Assembly: GCA_016220085.1 (NCBI GenBank)
Contig: JACRIN010000065.1
Span: 36,926-100,925, forward strand
Length of the DNA: 64,000 bases
Reading direction: 5' to 3'
Source of the DNA: Planctomycetota bacterium
GTDB lineage: Bacteria > Planctomycetota > UBA1135 > GCA-002686595
The notes under the pieces: model-generated
The model's input: the letters and a program-made list of their open reading frames with translations, nothing else
Told to the model about the DNA's origin: nothing
Databases searched by the model: none
Part shown: in pieces, positions 1-9,912 of the stretch
Layout: the number at the start of each line of letters is the position of its first letter
How positions within the stretch are numbered: the first letter of the stretch is position 1
Program-made: the position numbers and the translations under genes

Positions 1-117
1 GTGGCAGGCGGCGGCAGTTGGTGCTGTGTGCCGCCGCGATCACGCTTCACAATGCTCGGCCGCCGTTCCAGACCCGCACCTTCTACTACCGGGCTTCGTC
101 CCCGTTCCGTTTCGAGC

Positions 118-669
118 ATGGCCCTCAGCGCAACCATCCACCGCTTCGAGCTCGCGCTCGCTGACTCCGATCGCGGCGTGTACGAGAATCTCGAGCTGCG
201 CGTCGCGCGCCACCCGTCGGAGAGCAACGCGTTCCTGCTCGTGCGCGTGCTCGCGTACTGCCTCGAGTACCGCGAGGGAATCGCGTTCTCGAAGGCCGGC
301 GTCAGCGACGTCGAGGAGCCCGCGATCTCGATCTCCGACCTGACCGGGCGACGGCTCGCGTGGATCGAGGTCGGCGCGCCGTCGGCGGATCGTCTGCATC
401 GCGCGGCGAAGGCGACCGAGGTCGTCAAGCTCTACACCGATCGCCGCCTCGACATGCTGCGGCCCGCGTGGATCGGCGAGCGCATCCACCGCAGCGACGA
501 GATCCGCGTGATCGCGTTCCCGCAGGCGTTCCTGCGCGCGCTGGAGACCAAGCTCGATCGCAACGTGCGCTGGGACGTCTCGATCGGCGACGGGCACCTC
601 TACGTGACCGCGGGCGGCGCGTCGTTCGACATGGCAATCGAACCGGCGCCGCTGCTCGAGAGCTCGTAG
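118..669 (+). CDS. yaeQ: YaeQ family protein
   Basis: 183-residue protein that reads as YaeQ from its first residues (MALSATIHRFELALADSDRG) through the family pattern RHPSE at about residue 25 and the WIE.G.P.ADR stretch near residue 82. YaeQ proteins adopt a PD-(D/E)XK nuclease-like fold; their role is not settled, although E. coli YaeQ was linked to suppression of an rfaH defect. The open frame extends upstream to base 1, but the extra 39 residues are Arg/Ser/Pro-rich and unlike the family, so the ATG at 118 is chosen. The length fits the family (about 180). Identification is by recognised sequence pattern; the function is known only at family level. Confidence 0.85.
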   Translation: MALSATIHRFELALADSDRGVYENLELRVARHPSESNAFLLVRVLAYCLEYREGIAFSKAGVSDVEEPAISISDLTGRRLAWIEVGAPSADRLHRAAKATEVVKLYTDRRLDMLRPAWIGERIHRSDEIRVIAFPQAFLRALETKLDRNVRWDVSIGDGHLYVTAGGASFDMAIEPAPLLESS

Positions 670-705
670 CCCCCGAACGGCGGCGCCGGTCGAAAGGTGC
701 GCGGC

Positions 706-2817
706 TCAGCGCGAGATCAACACGCGATCACCGCTGCCGAGCTCGACGCAGCTCACGCCTTCGAGCGGGAAGTACTGCGTCACGTACGCGACGTTGCGTT
801 CGGCGTCGAGATCGATGCCGAGCGGCTCGAAGAACGTCGGACCGGTGCCGACGTCGCGCGCGGATTGGCCGAGCGGGTCCACGGCCTTGCCGTCGCCGGT
901 CTTGGTGAGCACCCGCCGCTCGAGCGTCGTGAGGTCGATCGCGAGCAGCGCGTCCCAACCGCCGTCGGCGACGATCAGGCGATTGCGGGCAAGGTCCAGC
1001 GCCGTGCCGCGTGGCACGAGGGGCACCGGACCGCTGCCGACCGTCTTCGACGCGATCGTCGTGCGCGCGCCGGTCGTCGGATCGATCGTCAGCACTTGCG
1101 CCGTGCTCTGCTCTTCGGTCGCGTAGAGCACGTCGTGCACCGCGTCGTAGGTGAGTCCGTTGAGCCACACCAGCGCCGGGCCCGTGCCGACGGACGAGCT
1201 CGACACCGTCGACCATTGTTGGCTCTGCCCATCGAAGGCGACGACGCGGTCGTAGTTGGAGAGGAACACGCGCTCGCCGTGCGGATCGAGCGCGAGCTGT
1301 GTGCTGATGAACGCGTCGGGCGTCGACAGGTCGACGGTCGCCCCGGTGATCGGATCGAGGCCGACGAGCACGTACGAGCCGTACGTGACCTCGCGCTGCA
1401 GCACGACCAGCCCGCTGCGCGACTCGAACGCGACTCCGCCCGGGAAGCGAAGTGTCGTGACGGAATCATCGACGGGCAGGTCCGCGCGATCGCCGGTCAG
1501 CGGGTCGACCGAGAGCAATTGCCAACGCACTTCCGGCTGGCACGAGACGAGGAAGCGCTCGTTCCGCGTGTCGCGAACCGGCCGCGACGTCGCGGGCATC
1601 ATGCGCGGGGCTTGGCCGAGCCCGCGTGCGTTCGACGTCAGCCACGTGTGCTGGGAAGTCGCGAGGTCGATCGATTCGATGCCGTCGAACTGAAGTGCTT
1701 GAACCGTGCCGCCGTTCGCGTCGGCGAGGAGTCGTTGCGCGCAGTTCTCCGCGTCGTAAGCGCCGCCGGACGTACCCGCGGAAGTCGACGCGATCGTCGT
1801 GCGATCGCCGGTGGTCACGTCGACGGCGAGCACCGCGTCGGTGACCGAGTCGACCACGAGCACGCGAGCGTGCTGCGCGTCGAACTCGACTCCGTAGACG
1901 GTTCCGAAGGTCGGTCCCGTCCCGACCAACGGATCCGAGATCGTCGTGCGGAAGCCGGTGAGCTCGTCGATCGCGAGCAGACGTCGTTCGAGCCGATCGA
2001 CCGCGTAGAAGCGCTTCGCGCCCGCGTCGTACGCGAGACCGGCGAGCGCCTTGTACGGCACACCGCCGCCGACCGTGCTCGACGTCAACACGGCACGCGC
2101 GCCGGTGTTGACGTCGACGGAGATGATGCGGTCCGGCTGCTGCGTCATCACGAACGCGCGGCCGAGCGCCGGTACGTAGTCGACGGCTCGCGGGTGGAGC
2201 ATCGACGTGCCCGAACCAATTCCGCCGCTCGTGATCACGGTGCGATCGCCGGTCGCGAGATCGACGCGGATGAGCTCGTCGGGATCGTCGGCGACGAGCA
2301 AGCTCTGTCCGGACTGGAGGATCGCGAGTCCCTGGGGATTCGTCAGCGGCGCACCGTGGCCGAGCGTGGCCGACGAGACCGTGCGGCGCCAACCGGTGAC
2401 GGGATCGATCTCGATGATGCTCCGCGACGTGCGGTCGGCGGCGTAGAAGAGACCGCTCTGCGCATCGCGAGCGAACGCGCTGGCGAACAGCAGGAACGGA
2501 CCCGAGTTCTCGATCACGACCGACGCAGCGTGCAACTCGACGTTTCCAGCGCGGTCGGCGGTCGCGACGACGAGTTGTTCGTGCCCGAGCGCGATCGGGA
2601 CTTCGGCGGTCCAGTGCGCGAAACCGTCGGCGCTCGTTGCCGCGATTCCGGCGACACGCACCCACGCAACGCCGTCGGGATCCGTCGCGCTACCGGTGAC
2701 GTGACTCGTCGTGGCGTCGGTCGCGGTGTCGGCCGGCGGGAAGTGCAAGGCCACGCGCGGCGCTTCTCCGGCCGCGAACGAAATGGAGGAACAGAGTAGG
2801 AGCGTGTGCAGGGACAT
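706..2817 (-). CDS. Secreted beta-propeller-like repeat protein
   Basis: 703 residues beginning with a signal peptide (MSLHTLLLCSSISFAAG). The rest is a chain of about 45-60-residue repeats built on the pattern 'D..TG.RT.I(S/A)', for example IDPVTGWRRTVSS, VDLATGDRTVITSG, VDVTTGDRTTIAS and IDPTTGARTTIAS, with intervening 'G.GP.F..P.G(I/V)..D...' stretches. This is typical of an extracellular multi-bladed beta-propeller (NHL/lactonase-like). The ATG at 2817 is chosen because it opens the signal peptide and has GGAG eight bases upstream; the open frame runs on to 3420 but that part is Arg-rich and unlikely to be coding. Unlike other secreted proteins in this window it lacks the YCTAK C-terminal domain. 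Substrate or ligand unknown. Confidence 0.8.
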   Translation of the reverse strand: MSLHTLLLCSSISFAAGEAPRVALHFPPADTATDATTSHVTGSATDPDGVAWVRVAGIAATSADGFAHWTAEVPIALGHEQLVVATADRAGNVELHAASVVIENSGPFLLFASAFARDAQSGLFYAADRTSRSIIEIDPVTGWRRTVSSATLGHGAPLTNPQGLAILQSGQSLLVADDPDELIRVDLATGDRTVITSGGIGSGTSMLHPRAVDYVPALGRAFVMTQQPDRIISVDVNTGARAVLTSSTVGGGVPYKALAGLAYDAGAKRFYAVDRLERRLLAIDELTGFRTTISDPLVGTGPTFGTVYGVEFDAQHARVLVVDSVTDAVLAVDVTTGDRTTIASTSAGTSGGAYDAENCAQRLLADANGGTVQALQFDGIESIDLATSQHTWLTSNARGLGQAPRMMPATSRPVRDTRNERFLVSCQPEVRWQLLSVDPLTGDRADLPVDDSVTTLRFPGGVAFESRSGLVVLQREVTYGSYVLVGLDPITGATVDLSTPDAFISTQLALDPHGERVFLSNYDRVVAFDGQSQQWSTVSSSSVGTGPALVWLNGLTYDAVHDVLYATEEQSTAQVLTIDPTTGARTTIASKTVGSGPVPLVPRGTALDLARNRLIVADGGWDALLAIDLTTLERRVLTKTGDGKAVDPLGQSARDVGTGPTFFEPLGIDLDAERNVAYVTQYFPLEGVSCVELGSGDRVLISR

Positions 2818-3881
2818 CGCGAATCTCCAAGGCACTCGAGGTACAGGAAGCGTCGATGCGCAATCGCGACCGGGTGTGCCGCCCGGTCCGCGCGGGGATG
2901 CGACCGCGCCAATCGCGGACGCGTTCAGGATAGGCTCGAGTTCGCGCGAGTAGACACTCGAAGTGCGGCTATCCGCGACTGACGATCTCGAGCGATTCGA
3001 AAGCGCTCGATTCGCACCACGCCCAGTTCGCTTGCGCACTCGCGATCTCGAATCGAACGCTGCGAGTTCTCGAATCGCTCGCGGCGTGCCGCGCGTGCGC
3101 GGTTGCGCACGCACTCTGCGCCCCGCCTCGGCCCCGCGGAACTTCGCGGCGCACTGCGAACTCGTGCGATCACCGTTCTCGTCGTCGTTCGTCCGCGCGT
3201 CTTCGAGGAGCTCGTAGCCGAGCGCTCGCGCCGACGAGCGTGAGCGTGTCCTCGTCCGCGCGCCACGTGCCATGGGTCTCGTGTCACCGTCGTTCGACGC
3301 GCTGTGCGAGTCGCTCGAGGAGCGCAAGCGGACGAGCACCACGGAGTTCGTCCGAGCGTTCGCGCGCTCGCCCCGTCGAGCCGTCGTTCCGGCTCGTGTG
3401 TTCCGATCGACGGCGTTCACGTCGAAGCGGTGTCTTACGACCGCGCGTCGCGCTCGACTCTCGGCGCTCTCGCGCGGGCCGCGCGAGTGCGCAGCTCGTT
3501 CGCGGCCCGCGCGAGCGCCGCGAGGCGCTGCGAGGTTTCGATTCGGCGGTGGCGACTCCGTCCTCGGCCATCGCCGCTCTGCGTGACCCCGGTGCGCGAA
3601 CGCACGAGGCGGCGCGGCGACGCCCGGAGTCGGATCGCGTGCGGCCCGCGGTCACCTGCGCGCGCGCGAAACCGCTCGGCCGAGCAGGACGTTCCGAGCT
3701 TGCGGCCCCGATCGCCGGGACTCGCGTGTTCCGCGCCCGCCTCCCGCGTTTTCGCGCCGGTGCTAGGCTGGTGGGCGACGCGCCTGGTTCAGGGACGAGG
3801 CGCGTTGGTCGTGCTCGCGGACACACGCTCCGAGCGAGCCGATCGATCCACGTGCCTTCGATCCACCACAGGAGTTCGTTC
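2818..3881. other. Long divergent intergenic region, no gene seen
   Basis: About 1.06 kb between the divergent propeller gene and the secreted protein at 3882. Long open frames exist on both strands but their translations are Arg/Ser/Ala-rich with no recognisable family, signal peptide or ribosome site, so none is called. The stretch 2960-3110 is rich in short inverted TCGA..TCG words. A candidate -10 box TAGGCT lies at 3764-3769 and would give a leader of about 110 bases for the gene at 3882; TATCCT on the minus strand (2932-2927) could serve the gene ending at 706. Both are weak, with no clear -35. Confidence 0.4.
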
Positions 3882-6800
3882 ATGCAGCATCGTGTCCAAC
3901 CCACGCGCCGCGCCTCCGCGCTCGCGCTCTGGGCGCTCGCCGCCGCGGCGACACCGGCGTTCGCCGGCGAGTCCGCGCAAAGCTTCGACGTCTCCGGCCG
4001 CGCCTACGTGCGCGCCGAGGCGCAAGCCAACACGTTCACCGCCAGCGCGCAGGAAGCGGTGACGCTCGCTCGCGACGCCGCGGGACGCACGCTGGTCGTG
4101 TGGCAGAGCCGCAAGCAAGAGGACGGCAACTACGGGCTCTACGCGCAGCGCTTCGGCGCCGACGGCGCGAAGCTTGGAGCCGAGACGCACTTGAACCAGT
4201 TCACGCGCGGCGCGCAGACCCGGCCCGCGGTCGCGCTCGACGCGAGCGGTGCGGCCTGGGTCGCATGGGAGTCCGACGGACAGGACGGCTCGTTCGGGAC
4301 GATCGTCGCGCGGCGCTTCGACGCCGAGCTCGCGAGCTCCACCAACGAAGTGATCGTCAACGACGACTTCATCGGCCACCAGACCGACGTCGCGCTCGCG
4401 TGCGACGCCGACGGCAACGCGGTGATCGCGTGGGCCGGGCCGAACGCCGAGAAGACGCGCTCGGTGTTCGTGCGCCGCTTCGGTGCCGACGGTCAGCCGC
4501 TCGGCGCGTCCGTGCGCGTCGATCAGGGCTCGAACGTCCAGGACGGGCTGCCGACGGTCGCGATCGATCCGCAGGGCGGCTTCACGGTCGCGTGGGGACG
4601 CGCGGACGTCGCTGGCAAGCCGACGCAGATCGTCGCTCGCAGCCTCGACGCGCTCGGCGCGCCGCTCGGAGCCGAATTCGTCGTCAGCGCCGCTGACGGT
4701 CGCATGCCGATCGAGCCGGTCGCGGACGTCAACGCGAAAGGCGAGCTCGTCGTCGCGTGGATGAACTCGTTCGGCGACGGCGATCACGTTCCGACCGCGC
4801 GTCGCTTCACGCCGAAGGACGGCGCGTGGTCCGCCGGCGAGTCGCGCGAGTATCCGACGTCGAAGGGCGGCTACACCAGCGGTCTCGACCTCTCGCTCGC
4901 CGATGATTCGCGCTTCGCGCTCGTCTGGTCGAGCGTTCAGGGCGAAGACAAGAAGGGCGACCTCTGGGCGCGCATCGTCGAGGCCGACGATCGCGCGGGC
5001 GAGCCGTTCCGTGCCTCGCTGCAGACCGAAGGCCGTCAGAAGATCCGCGCCGGCGGCTCGTCGCGCCGCGTCGTGCTCGAGAAAGACGGTCGCCTGACGA
5101 CCGCGTGGCAAGGCGACGCCGGTTTCGGCGACGATTTCGCCGCGTGCGTCAGCTTCTTCGCGCCTGCTGACCTCGGCGATCTCGGTTCGGTCGCGCTCGT
5201 CGCGCTGCCGCCGTCGCCGAAGTTCGTCGCTGACGAGCAAGGCGCCGCGCCGAGCCATGAGCCGCCGATCTACGACCCGGACGGCGCGAAGACGATCGCC
5301 GACCTGATGGACTTCAAGAGCACCGCCGGGCCGGACTTCGGCTTCACCGGGATCGTGCAGACGACGCTGACGCCGCCCGACCCGCACGGCGCGATCGGTC
5401 CGAACCACTACGTGCAGGTCGTCAACGACTCGATCGCCTTCTACACGAAGAGCGGCACGCAGACCTTCCTCCAGACCTACAAGGGGCCCGCGGGCTTCAT
5501 GAGCGGTGTCGCGACCGCGAGCGACTTCCCCTTCGACGCGGAGGTGATCTTCGACCCGTACTCGCAGCGCTTCATGTTCATGACGAACGTGCGCGTCGGC
5601 GCCGCGGGCAAGTTCGACCTCGCGGTGTCCGACGACTCCGATCCGAACGGAACGTGGTTCAAGTACCGCTTCGACGTCACCGCCGCGGCGGGCACCGACG
5701 GAGGCATCGACTCGCCGAACATCGGCGTCGATCAGAACGTGATCTACCTGTCGGCCGACTTCTTCAGCGGCGGCACCAAGTTCCTGATGTTCTTCGTCGA
5801 GAAGGCCCCGTGCCTGACCGGCGCGGCGCCGATCACGAAGAGCTTGTTGATCAACGGCACGCAGTCCTACGGCGCGCCGGTGATGTACGACAGCTCCGCG
5901 CCCGCGTTCTACTACCTCGAGAACCTCGAATCCGCGTCCAACACCGCGGTGAAGATCCACGCGATCCGCAATCCGCTGACGGCGCCGTTCGACACGATCT
6001 TCACGCTGACCGTGCCGAGCTACACGCCTCCGGAGGATCCGCCGCAGCTCGGCACGTCGATCCGGCCGGAAGCCTTCGAATCGCGCTTCTGGAGCTGCAC
6101 GTACCGAGCGGGCAAGCTCTGGGGCGCCGCGCACTGCAACAATCCGGTGCGAGCACGCTGGTACGAGATCAACGTCGGCAACTGGCCGGTCAGCGGCACG
6201 CCGACGCTCGTCCAGTCCGGTGACATCGTCCCGGCCGCGAACGTGCGCACGTCGTTCGTTTCGATCGGCGTCGACGCGCAGAACAACGCGGCCTGCGTGT
6301 TCGCGCGCTCGAGCCCGTCCGAGTTCTTCTCGATGGGCCGCACGTTCCGACTGAACGGCGACGCGGCCGGCACGATGACGCCCGCGGTGACGATGAAGTC
6401 GAGCACCGGAGCCGACACCTCCGGTCGCTGGGGCGACTACTCCGCGTGCACCCCCGACCCGGTGCACCCGAAGGTCTGGTGGGGCACGCACGAGTACAAA
6501 GCGGGCATCTGGTCGACTTGGATCGGGATGTTCGGTCCGTGCGAGACGCCGACGACGTACTGCACGGCGAAGGTCAACTCCGCCGGGCTGACGCCGCAGA
6601 TCGGATTCCAGAACGAGGCGTCGTTCGCGACCAACAACTTCAAGGTGACGATGAGCAACGGGCTCGCCGGCAAGCCGGTGATCGCATTCTGGGGCACCGG
6701 TCAGCAAGCGGCTCCGTTCCTCGGCGGCACGCTCTGCGTCACGCTTCCGATCGTGCGCAGCGCTCCGACGACCTTCGACGGCTCGGGCTTCGTCGCGATC

Positions 6801-6929
6801 CAGCGTCCGATCGCGATCGCCGAGATCGGCGTCGACCTGTTCGCGCAGGTCTGGTATCGCGACCCGGCGCACCTCGACGGCACCGGCGTCGGGCTCTCGA
6901 ACGGGTTGCAGTTCCGCGCCTGTCCGTGA
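3882..6929 (+). CDS. Large secreted repeat protein with YCTAK C-terminal domain
   Basis: 1015 residues. Signal peptide 1 to about 31 ending AFA. Residues about 45-410 contain 50-60-residue beta repeats of the type 'P.VA.D..G..VVAW.S.GQDG....I.ARRFDA.G..LG' (for example VFVRRFGADGQPLG). Residues about 480-880 form a second region containing TPPDPHGAIGPNHYVQVVN, seen in extracellular propeller proteins of unknown function. Residues 893-1015 are the shared C-terminal domain (YCTAKVNSAG ... GGTLCV ... WYRDP ... LSNGLQF), here with only two of the four usual domain cysteines. ATG 3882 is supported by AGGAG at 3870-3874. Probably exported and surface-associated; ligand unknown. Confidence 0.8.
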   Translation: MQHRVQPTRRASALALWALAAAATPAFAGESAQSFDVSGRAYVRAEAQANTFTASAQEAVTLARDAAGRTLVVWQSRKQEDGNYGLYAQRFGADGAKLGAETHLNQFTRGAQTRPAVALDASGAAWVAWESDGQDGSFGTIVARRFDAELASSTNEVIVNDDFIGHQTDVALACDADGNAVIAWAGPNAEKTRSVFVRRFGADGQPLGASVRVDQGSNVQDGLPTVAIDPQGGFTVAWGRADVAGKPTQIVARSLDALGAPLGAEFVVSAADGRMPIEPVADVNAKGELVVAWMNSFGDGDHVPTARRFTPKDGAWSAGESREYPTSKGGYTSGLDLSLADDSRFALVWSSVQGEDKKGDLWARIVEADDRAGEPFRASLQTEGRQKIRAGGSSRRVVLEKDGRLTTAWQGDAGFGDDFAACVSFFAPADLGDLGSVALVALPPSPKFVADEQGAAPSHEPPIYDPDGAKTIADLMDFKSTAGPDFGFTGIVQTTLTPPDPHGAIGPNHYVQVVNDSIAFYTKSGTQTFLQTYKGPAGFMSGVATASDFPFDAEVIFDPYSQRFMFMTNVRVGAAGKFDLAVSDDSDPNGTWFKYRFDVTAAAGTDGGIDSPNIGVDQNVIYLSADFFSGGTKFLMFFVEKAPCLTGAAPITKSLLINGTQSYGAPVMYDSSAPAFYYLENLESASNTAVKIHAIRNPLTAPFDTIFTLTVPSYTPPEDPPQLGTSIRPEAFESRFWSCTYRAGKLWGAAHCNNPVRARWYEINVGNWPVSGTPTLVQSGDIVPAANVRTSFVSIGVDAQNNAACVFARSSPSEFFSMGRTFRLNGDAAGTMTPAVTMKSSTGADTSGRWGDYSACTPDPVHPKVWWGTHEYKAGIWSTWIGMFGPCETPTTYCTAKVNSAGLTPQIGFQNEASFATNNFKVTMSNGLAGKPVIAFWGTGQQAAPFLGGTLCVTLPIVRSAPTTFDGSGFVAIQRPIAIAEIGVDLFAQVWYRDPAHLDGTGVGLSNGLQFRACP

Positions 6930-6948
6930 GCGACTGACCGTCCGTTTC

Positions 6949-6983
6949 CACGCCCCGCGACGCTCCGAGCGCCGCGGGGCGTG
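6949..6983 (+). terminator. Hairpin terminator after the secreted repeat protein
   Basis: Perfect 11-bp inverted repeat (CACGCCCCGCG ... CGCGGGGCGTG) twenty bases after the stop codon at 6929, followed by CCCTTTCT. Looks like an intrinsic terminator, although the T tract is short. Confidence 0.6.
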
Positions 6984-7022
6984 CCCTTTCTGGGACGCTT
7001 TCGGGTGTTCGCGCCGCGTGCT

Positions 7023-7028
7023 TAGAAT
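7023..7028 (+). promoter_or_regulatory. Candidate -10 box (TAGAAT) for a leaderless gene
   Basis: TAGAAT ends six bases before the ATG at 7035, so transcription would begin at or next to the start codon. There is no Shine-Dalgarno sequence before this gene, which fits a leaderless mRNA. A poor -35 (TTCGGG) sits 17 bp upstream at 7000-7005. Confidence 0.4.
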
Positions 7029-7034
7029 CCGGGC

Positions 7035-7634
7035 ATGAAGCTCCAGAACCTCGTTTCGTTTGTCATCGCCCTGTCCATGCTCGGTGCCTGTCGGTCGAGC
7101 TGGTATCCGCATCGCTTCGCGCCCGCGCCGCTCGAGGTGTCGCTCGATTCGCCGCGGGTCGAGGACGCGAAGGGGCGTGCGCTGGTCACCGTGCTCGGTA
7201 TCCGTCGCGAGGACTTCTCGAAGCGCAGCCCGGCTCAAGTCGAGATCCGGATGCGCGTCGAGAACGCGGGCGAGCGCAAGCTCGCGGTCCAACCGGAGAG
7301 CTTCCGACTCGTCAGCGCGACGCTCGAGGACTTCGGCGCGCCGTACGTCGTCGGCCTGCCCGATCAGCCGCTCGCGAAGGATCAGAGCGCGGTGTTCGAA
7401 GTGCAGTTCGCGTTGCCGGATGGCAAGGAGCCGAACGATCTCGGGCTCGCCGGACTCAACCTGAAGTGGGAGGTCGACTTCGAAGGCGAGCGCGTCGGCA
7501 CCGGCATCACGTTCGAGCGCCGCAACGAGTCCTACCCGTACACGTGGTACCACGATCCGTTCTATGCTCCGTACGGCGATCCTTGGTGCGTCCACTCGCA
7601 CATGACCGTGATCGGACACGCTCACGACGACTGA
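7035..7634 (+). CDS. Lipoprotein of unknown function
   Basis: 199 residues with a lipoprotein signal (MKLQNLVSFVIALSMLGAC; lipobox LGAC, acylated Cys19). The mature part has a predicted all-beta central region (ALVTVLGIRREDF, VEIRMRVENAGERKLAVQ, AVFEVQFALPDG), like an immunoglobulin-type or DUF4352-like domain, and an aromatic tail (SYPYTWYHDPFYAPYGDPW) ending in a His-rich stretch. Its stop codon directly abuts the stop codon of the convergent glycoside hydrolase at 7635. No named family recognised; the tail might bind metal, which is speculation. Confidence 0.75.
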   Translation: MKLQNLVSFVIALSMLGACRSSWYPHRFAPAPLEVSLDSPRVEDAKGRALVTVLGIRREDFSKRSPAQVEIRMRVENAGERKLAVQPESFRLVSATLEDFGAPYVVGLPDQPLAKDQSAVFEVQFALPDGKEPNDLGLAGLNLKWEVDFEGERVGTGITFERRNESYPYTWYHDPFYAPYGDPWCVHSHMTVIGHAHDD

Positions 7635-9842
7635 TCACTTCGGCCACACCCACGCGACCAGGCCGACGTCGACGTACTGACCGCCTGCGGTCTGCTTGCA
7701 GTGCACGGCGAGCGTGTTGGCGCCGCTCTTCAGCGCCGCGCGCGCGGCGGGCGACAGCGGCACTTCCTCGTAGCTCGTCGTGTAGCCCGCGAGCTTCGCG
7801 GCGAGCACGCCGTTGATCCAGACCTCGCAGTCCTCGTCGTGATGCACCGCGAGCAACACGTCCTCGGGCGCGGTCGACGGGTGGAACTGGAACTCGCGGC
7901 GCAGCCATAGGTCGCTGGTCGTCCATTCGGTGCGCACCCACGAGCCCGGCGTTTCGCGCGTGCCGAAACCCGCGAGCCCGCTCTCGAAGCCCGAGACGTC
8001 GAAGCCGGGCCGCTCCCAGCCTTCCGCGGGCGCGGTCAGCGTGTAGCGCCATCGGAGCTCCTCGCGTCGGCCGTCGGGGACGAGCACGCGCAACGCCGGA
8101 TGCGGCCCGCGGTTCGCGCGCGCGAAGAGCCGCGGCTCGGCCTTGAACACCCGGTCGTACGTCAGCAAGCCGTTGATCTCGCCCTCGACGTCGGTGAGCT
8201 GCGTGTAGACGACCGCGGCGAGCCCGGCGGTCTTCGCGAAGTCGTGGCAGCGTCGCAGCATCGACGTGTAGCTCGTCACCAGCATCTCCGCGCTCTCGTC
8301 CTCGCGGTAGCCCCACGAATCGGCTTGCCAGAGATGGTCCTTCACGCGCAGCGCGATGCCGCCGAACTCACCGAGCACCGCCGCGAAGCCGGTCGGCACG
8401 ATCTGCGCCGTCGGAGCGGGATAGTGGTGGAAGTCGACGACGTCGCCGACCGATCCGTGGGTCCAACCCGACGCGTCGGTGATCGGACGCGTCGGGTCGA
8501 GCTTGCGGACGAGCTCGACGTAGCGCGCGGTGTCGTGCTGGCCCCAACCCTCGTTGAAGACGATCCAGTGCACGATGCTCGGGTGGAAGGCGCGTTCGCG
8601 CAGCAGCTCGACGAGCTCGCGCTCGAACGCCGCCGCGTCCGGCTCGCCGCCGTCGCGCGGGCTCGGCATGTCCTGCCAGACCATCAAGCCGAGGCGATCG
8701 CAGTGCCAGTACCAACGCTCGGGCTCGACTTTGACGTGCTTGCGCGCGAAGTCGAAGCCCAGGGCCTTCGTCGCCTCGACGTCGGCGGCGAGCGCGGCAT
8801 CGTTCGGCGCCGTGTAGAGTCCGTCCGGCCACCAGCCCTGGTCGAGCACGCCGATCGGGAAGAGCTGCGCGCCGTTGAGGTAGATGCGCGTGAACGCGCC
8901 GTCCGCCTTCAACTCGATTTCGCGCAACGCGCAGTAGCTCCTCACCTCGTCGAGCACGCGTCCGTCGCGCAGCACGCGCACGACGAGTTCGTGCAACACC
9001 GGCGTCGCGGGCGACCACGACGCGGCGTCGCCGAGTTCGAGCACCGCGACGGTCGCCGCGACGCGCACCTTGCGCGCGAGCGCGGGAGCCTCGACCTCGA
9101 GCTCGTCGCCCGCGCGCCAGCCGCCGACCTCGGCGGCCAGAGCGACGCTCGCGGGCCGGCCGTCGCGCGCGATCCGCGTCACGGGCGTCAGTCGGTCGAC
9201 GTGGGCTTCGCCGAGCGGCTCGAGCCACACCGTCTGCCAGATCCCGGTGACCGCCGTGTACCAGATGCCTCCGGGTTTCACGCGCTGCTTGCCGAGCGGC
9301 TGTCCGCCCGCATCGGTCGGGTCGAAGACGTCGACGACGAGCTCGTGCTCCTTCCTCGCCAAATCGAGCGCGCCCGCGAGGTCGAAGCCGAACGCGTCGA
9401 AGCCTCCCTCGTGCACGCCGACCTCGCGCCCGTCGACTACGACGCGCGCGCGCCAGTCGACCGCGCCGAAGTTCAAGCGCACGCGCCGGCCGCTCCACGC
9501 CGTCGGGATCTCGAACCGCCTGCGGTAGACGACGCGCTCGGCGTGCGCGCCGATGCCGGAGAGCGCCGACTCGATCGCGAACGGCACCACGACGCGGCGG
9601 TCGAACGCGAGCTCGCGCTCGTCCGCGGACTTCGGCAGGGAGCACTCCCACGTACCGTTGAGATTCAGCCAGTCCCCGCGCACCAAGCTCGGCCGCGGGT
9701 ACTCCGGCCACGGCGCTCGGGCGTCGACCGCGGCCGCCCAGCGGGTGCTCAACCGTTGCTGCGGCGCGGCGTCCTGCGCGCGCGTCGGCGTCGCGGAGGC
9801 GACGACGAGAAGGGTCCCTAGGAACGAAAGGAGGGGCGACAT
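7635..9842 (-). CDS. Secreted glycoside hydrolase family 2 (beta-galactosidase/glucuronidase type)
   Basis: 735 residues with a signal peptide (1 to about 22, ...PTRAQ). N-terminal sugar-binding jelly roll (about 50-210; LNLNGTWECSLP, RRRFEIP), immunoglobulin-like domain (about 215-310) and TIM barrel with GH2 signatures: GVLDQGWWPDGLYT at 331, HVKVEPERWYWHCDRLG at 369, VFNEGWGQHD giving acid/base Glu431, and VLGEFGG giving nucleophile Glu492. A C-terminal beta domain (about 590-735) resembles a galactose-binding module. GH2 enzymes hydrolyse beta-linked galactosides, glucuronides or mannosides; the exact substrate cannot be read from sequence. Exported, so it probably acts on polysaccharide in the periplasm or outside. 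TACCTT and GAGGGG lie just upstream of the start. Confidence 0.9.
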   Translation of the reverse strand: MSPLLSFLGTLLVVASATPTRAQDAAPQQRLSTRWAAAVDARAPWPEYPRPSLVRGDWLNLNGTWECSLPKSADERELAFDRRVVVPFAIESALSGIGAHAERVVYRRRFEIPTAWSGRRVRLNFGAVDWRARVVVDGREVGVHEGGFDAFGFDLAGALDLARKEHELVVDVFDPTDAGGQPLGKQRVKPGGIWYTAVTGIWQTVWLEPLGEAHVDRLTPVTRIARDGRPASVALAAEVGGWRAGDELEVEAPALARKVRVAATVAVLELGDAASWSPATPVLHELVVRVLRDGRVLDEVRSYCALREIELKADGAFTRIYLNGAQLFPIGVLDQGWWPDGLYTAPNDAALAADVEATKALGFDFARKHVKVEPERWYWHCDRLGLMVWQDMPSPRDGGEPDAAAFERELVELLRERAFHPSIVHWIVFNEGWGQHDTARYVELVRKLDPTRPITDASGWTHGSVGDVVDFHHYPAPTAQIVPTGFAAVLGEFGGIALRVKDHLWQADSWGYREDESAEMLVTSYTSMLRRCHDFAKTAGLAAVVYTQLTDVEGEINGLLTYDRVFKAEPRLFARANRGPHPALRVLVPDGRREELRWRYTLTAPAEGWERPGFDVSGFESGLAGFGTRETPGSWVRTEWTTSDLWLRREFQFHPSTAPEDVLLAVHHDEDCEVWINGVLAAKLAGYTTSYEEVPLSPAARAALKSGANTLAVHCKQTAGGQYVDVGLVAWVWPK

Positions 9843-9912
9843 CGCCCCTCAAGGTATCGGTGCCCGGTGCTCGCCGCCACGCGGCCGCGGCCCGGCGATC
9901 GGCGTGTCGAGC

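Noticed and set aside
697..2799. Long open frame (700 residues) on the plus strand opposite the propeller gene
   Set aside because: Arg/Glu/Asp-rich translation without any family signature, exactly antisense to a gene with signal peptide and regular repeats; typical GC-driven shadow.
3284..3904. 206-residue minus-strand frame in the long intergenic region
   Set aside because: Arg/Ala/Ser/Pro-rich, no ribosome site, overlaps the start of the well-supported gene at 3882.
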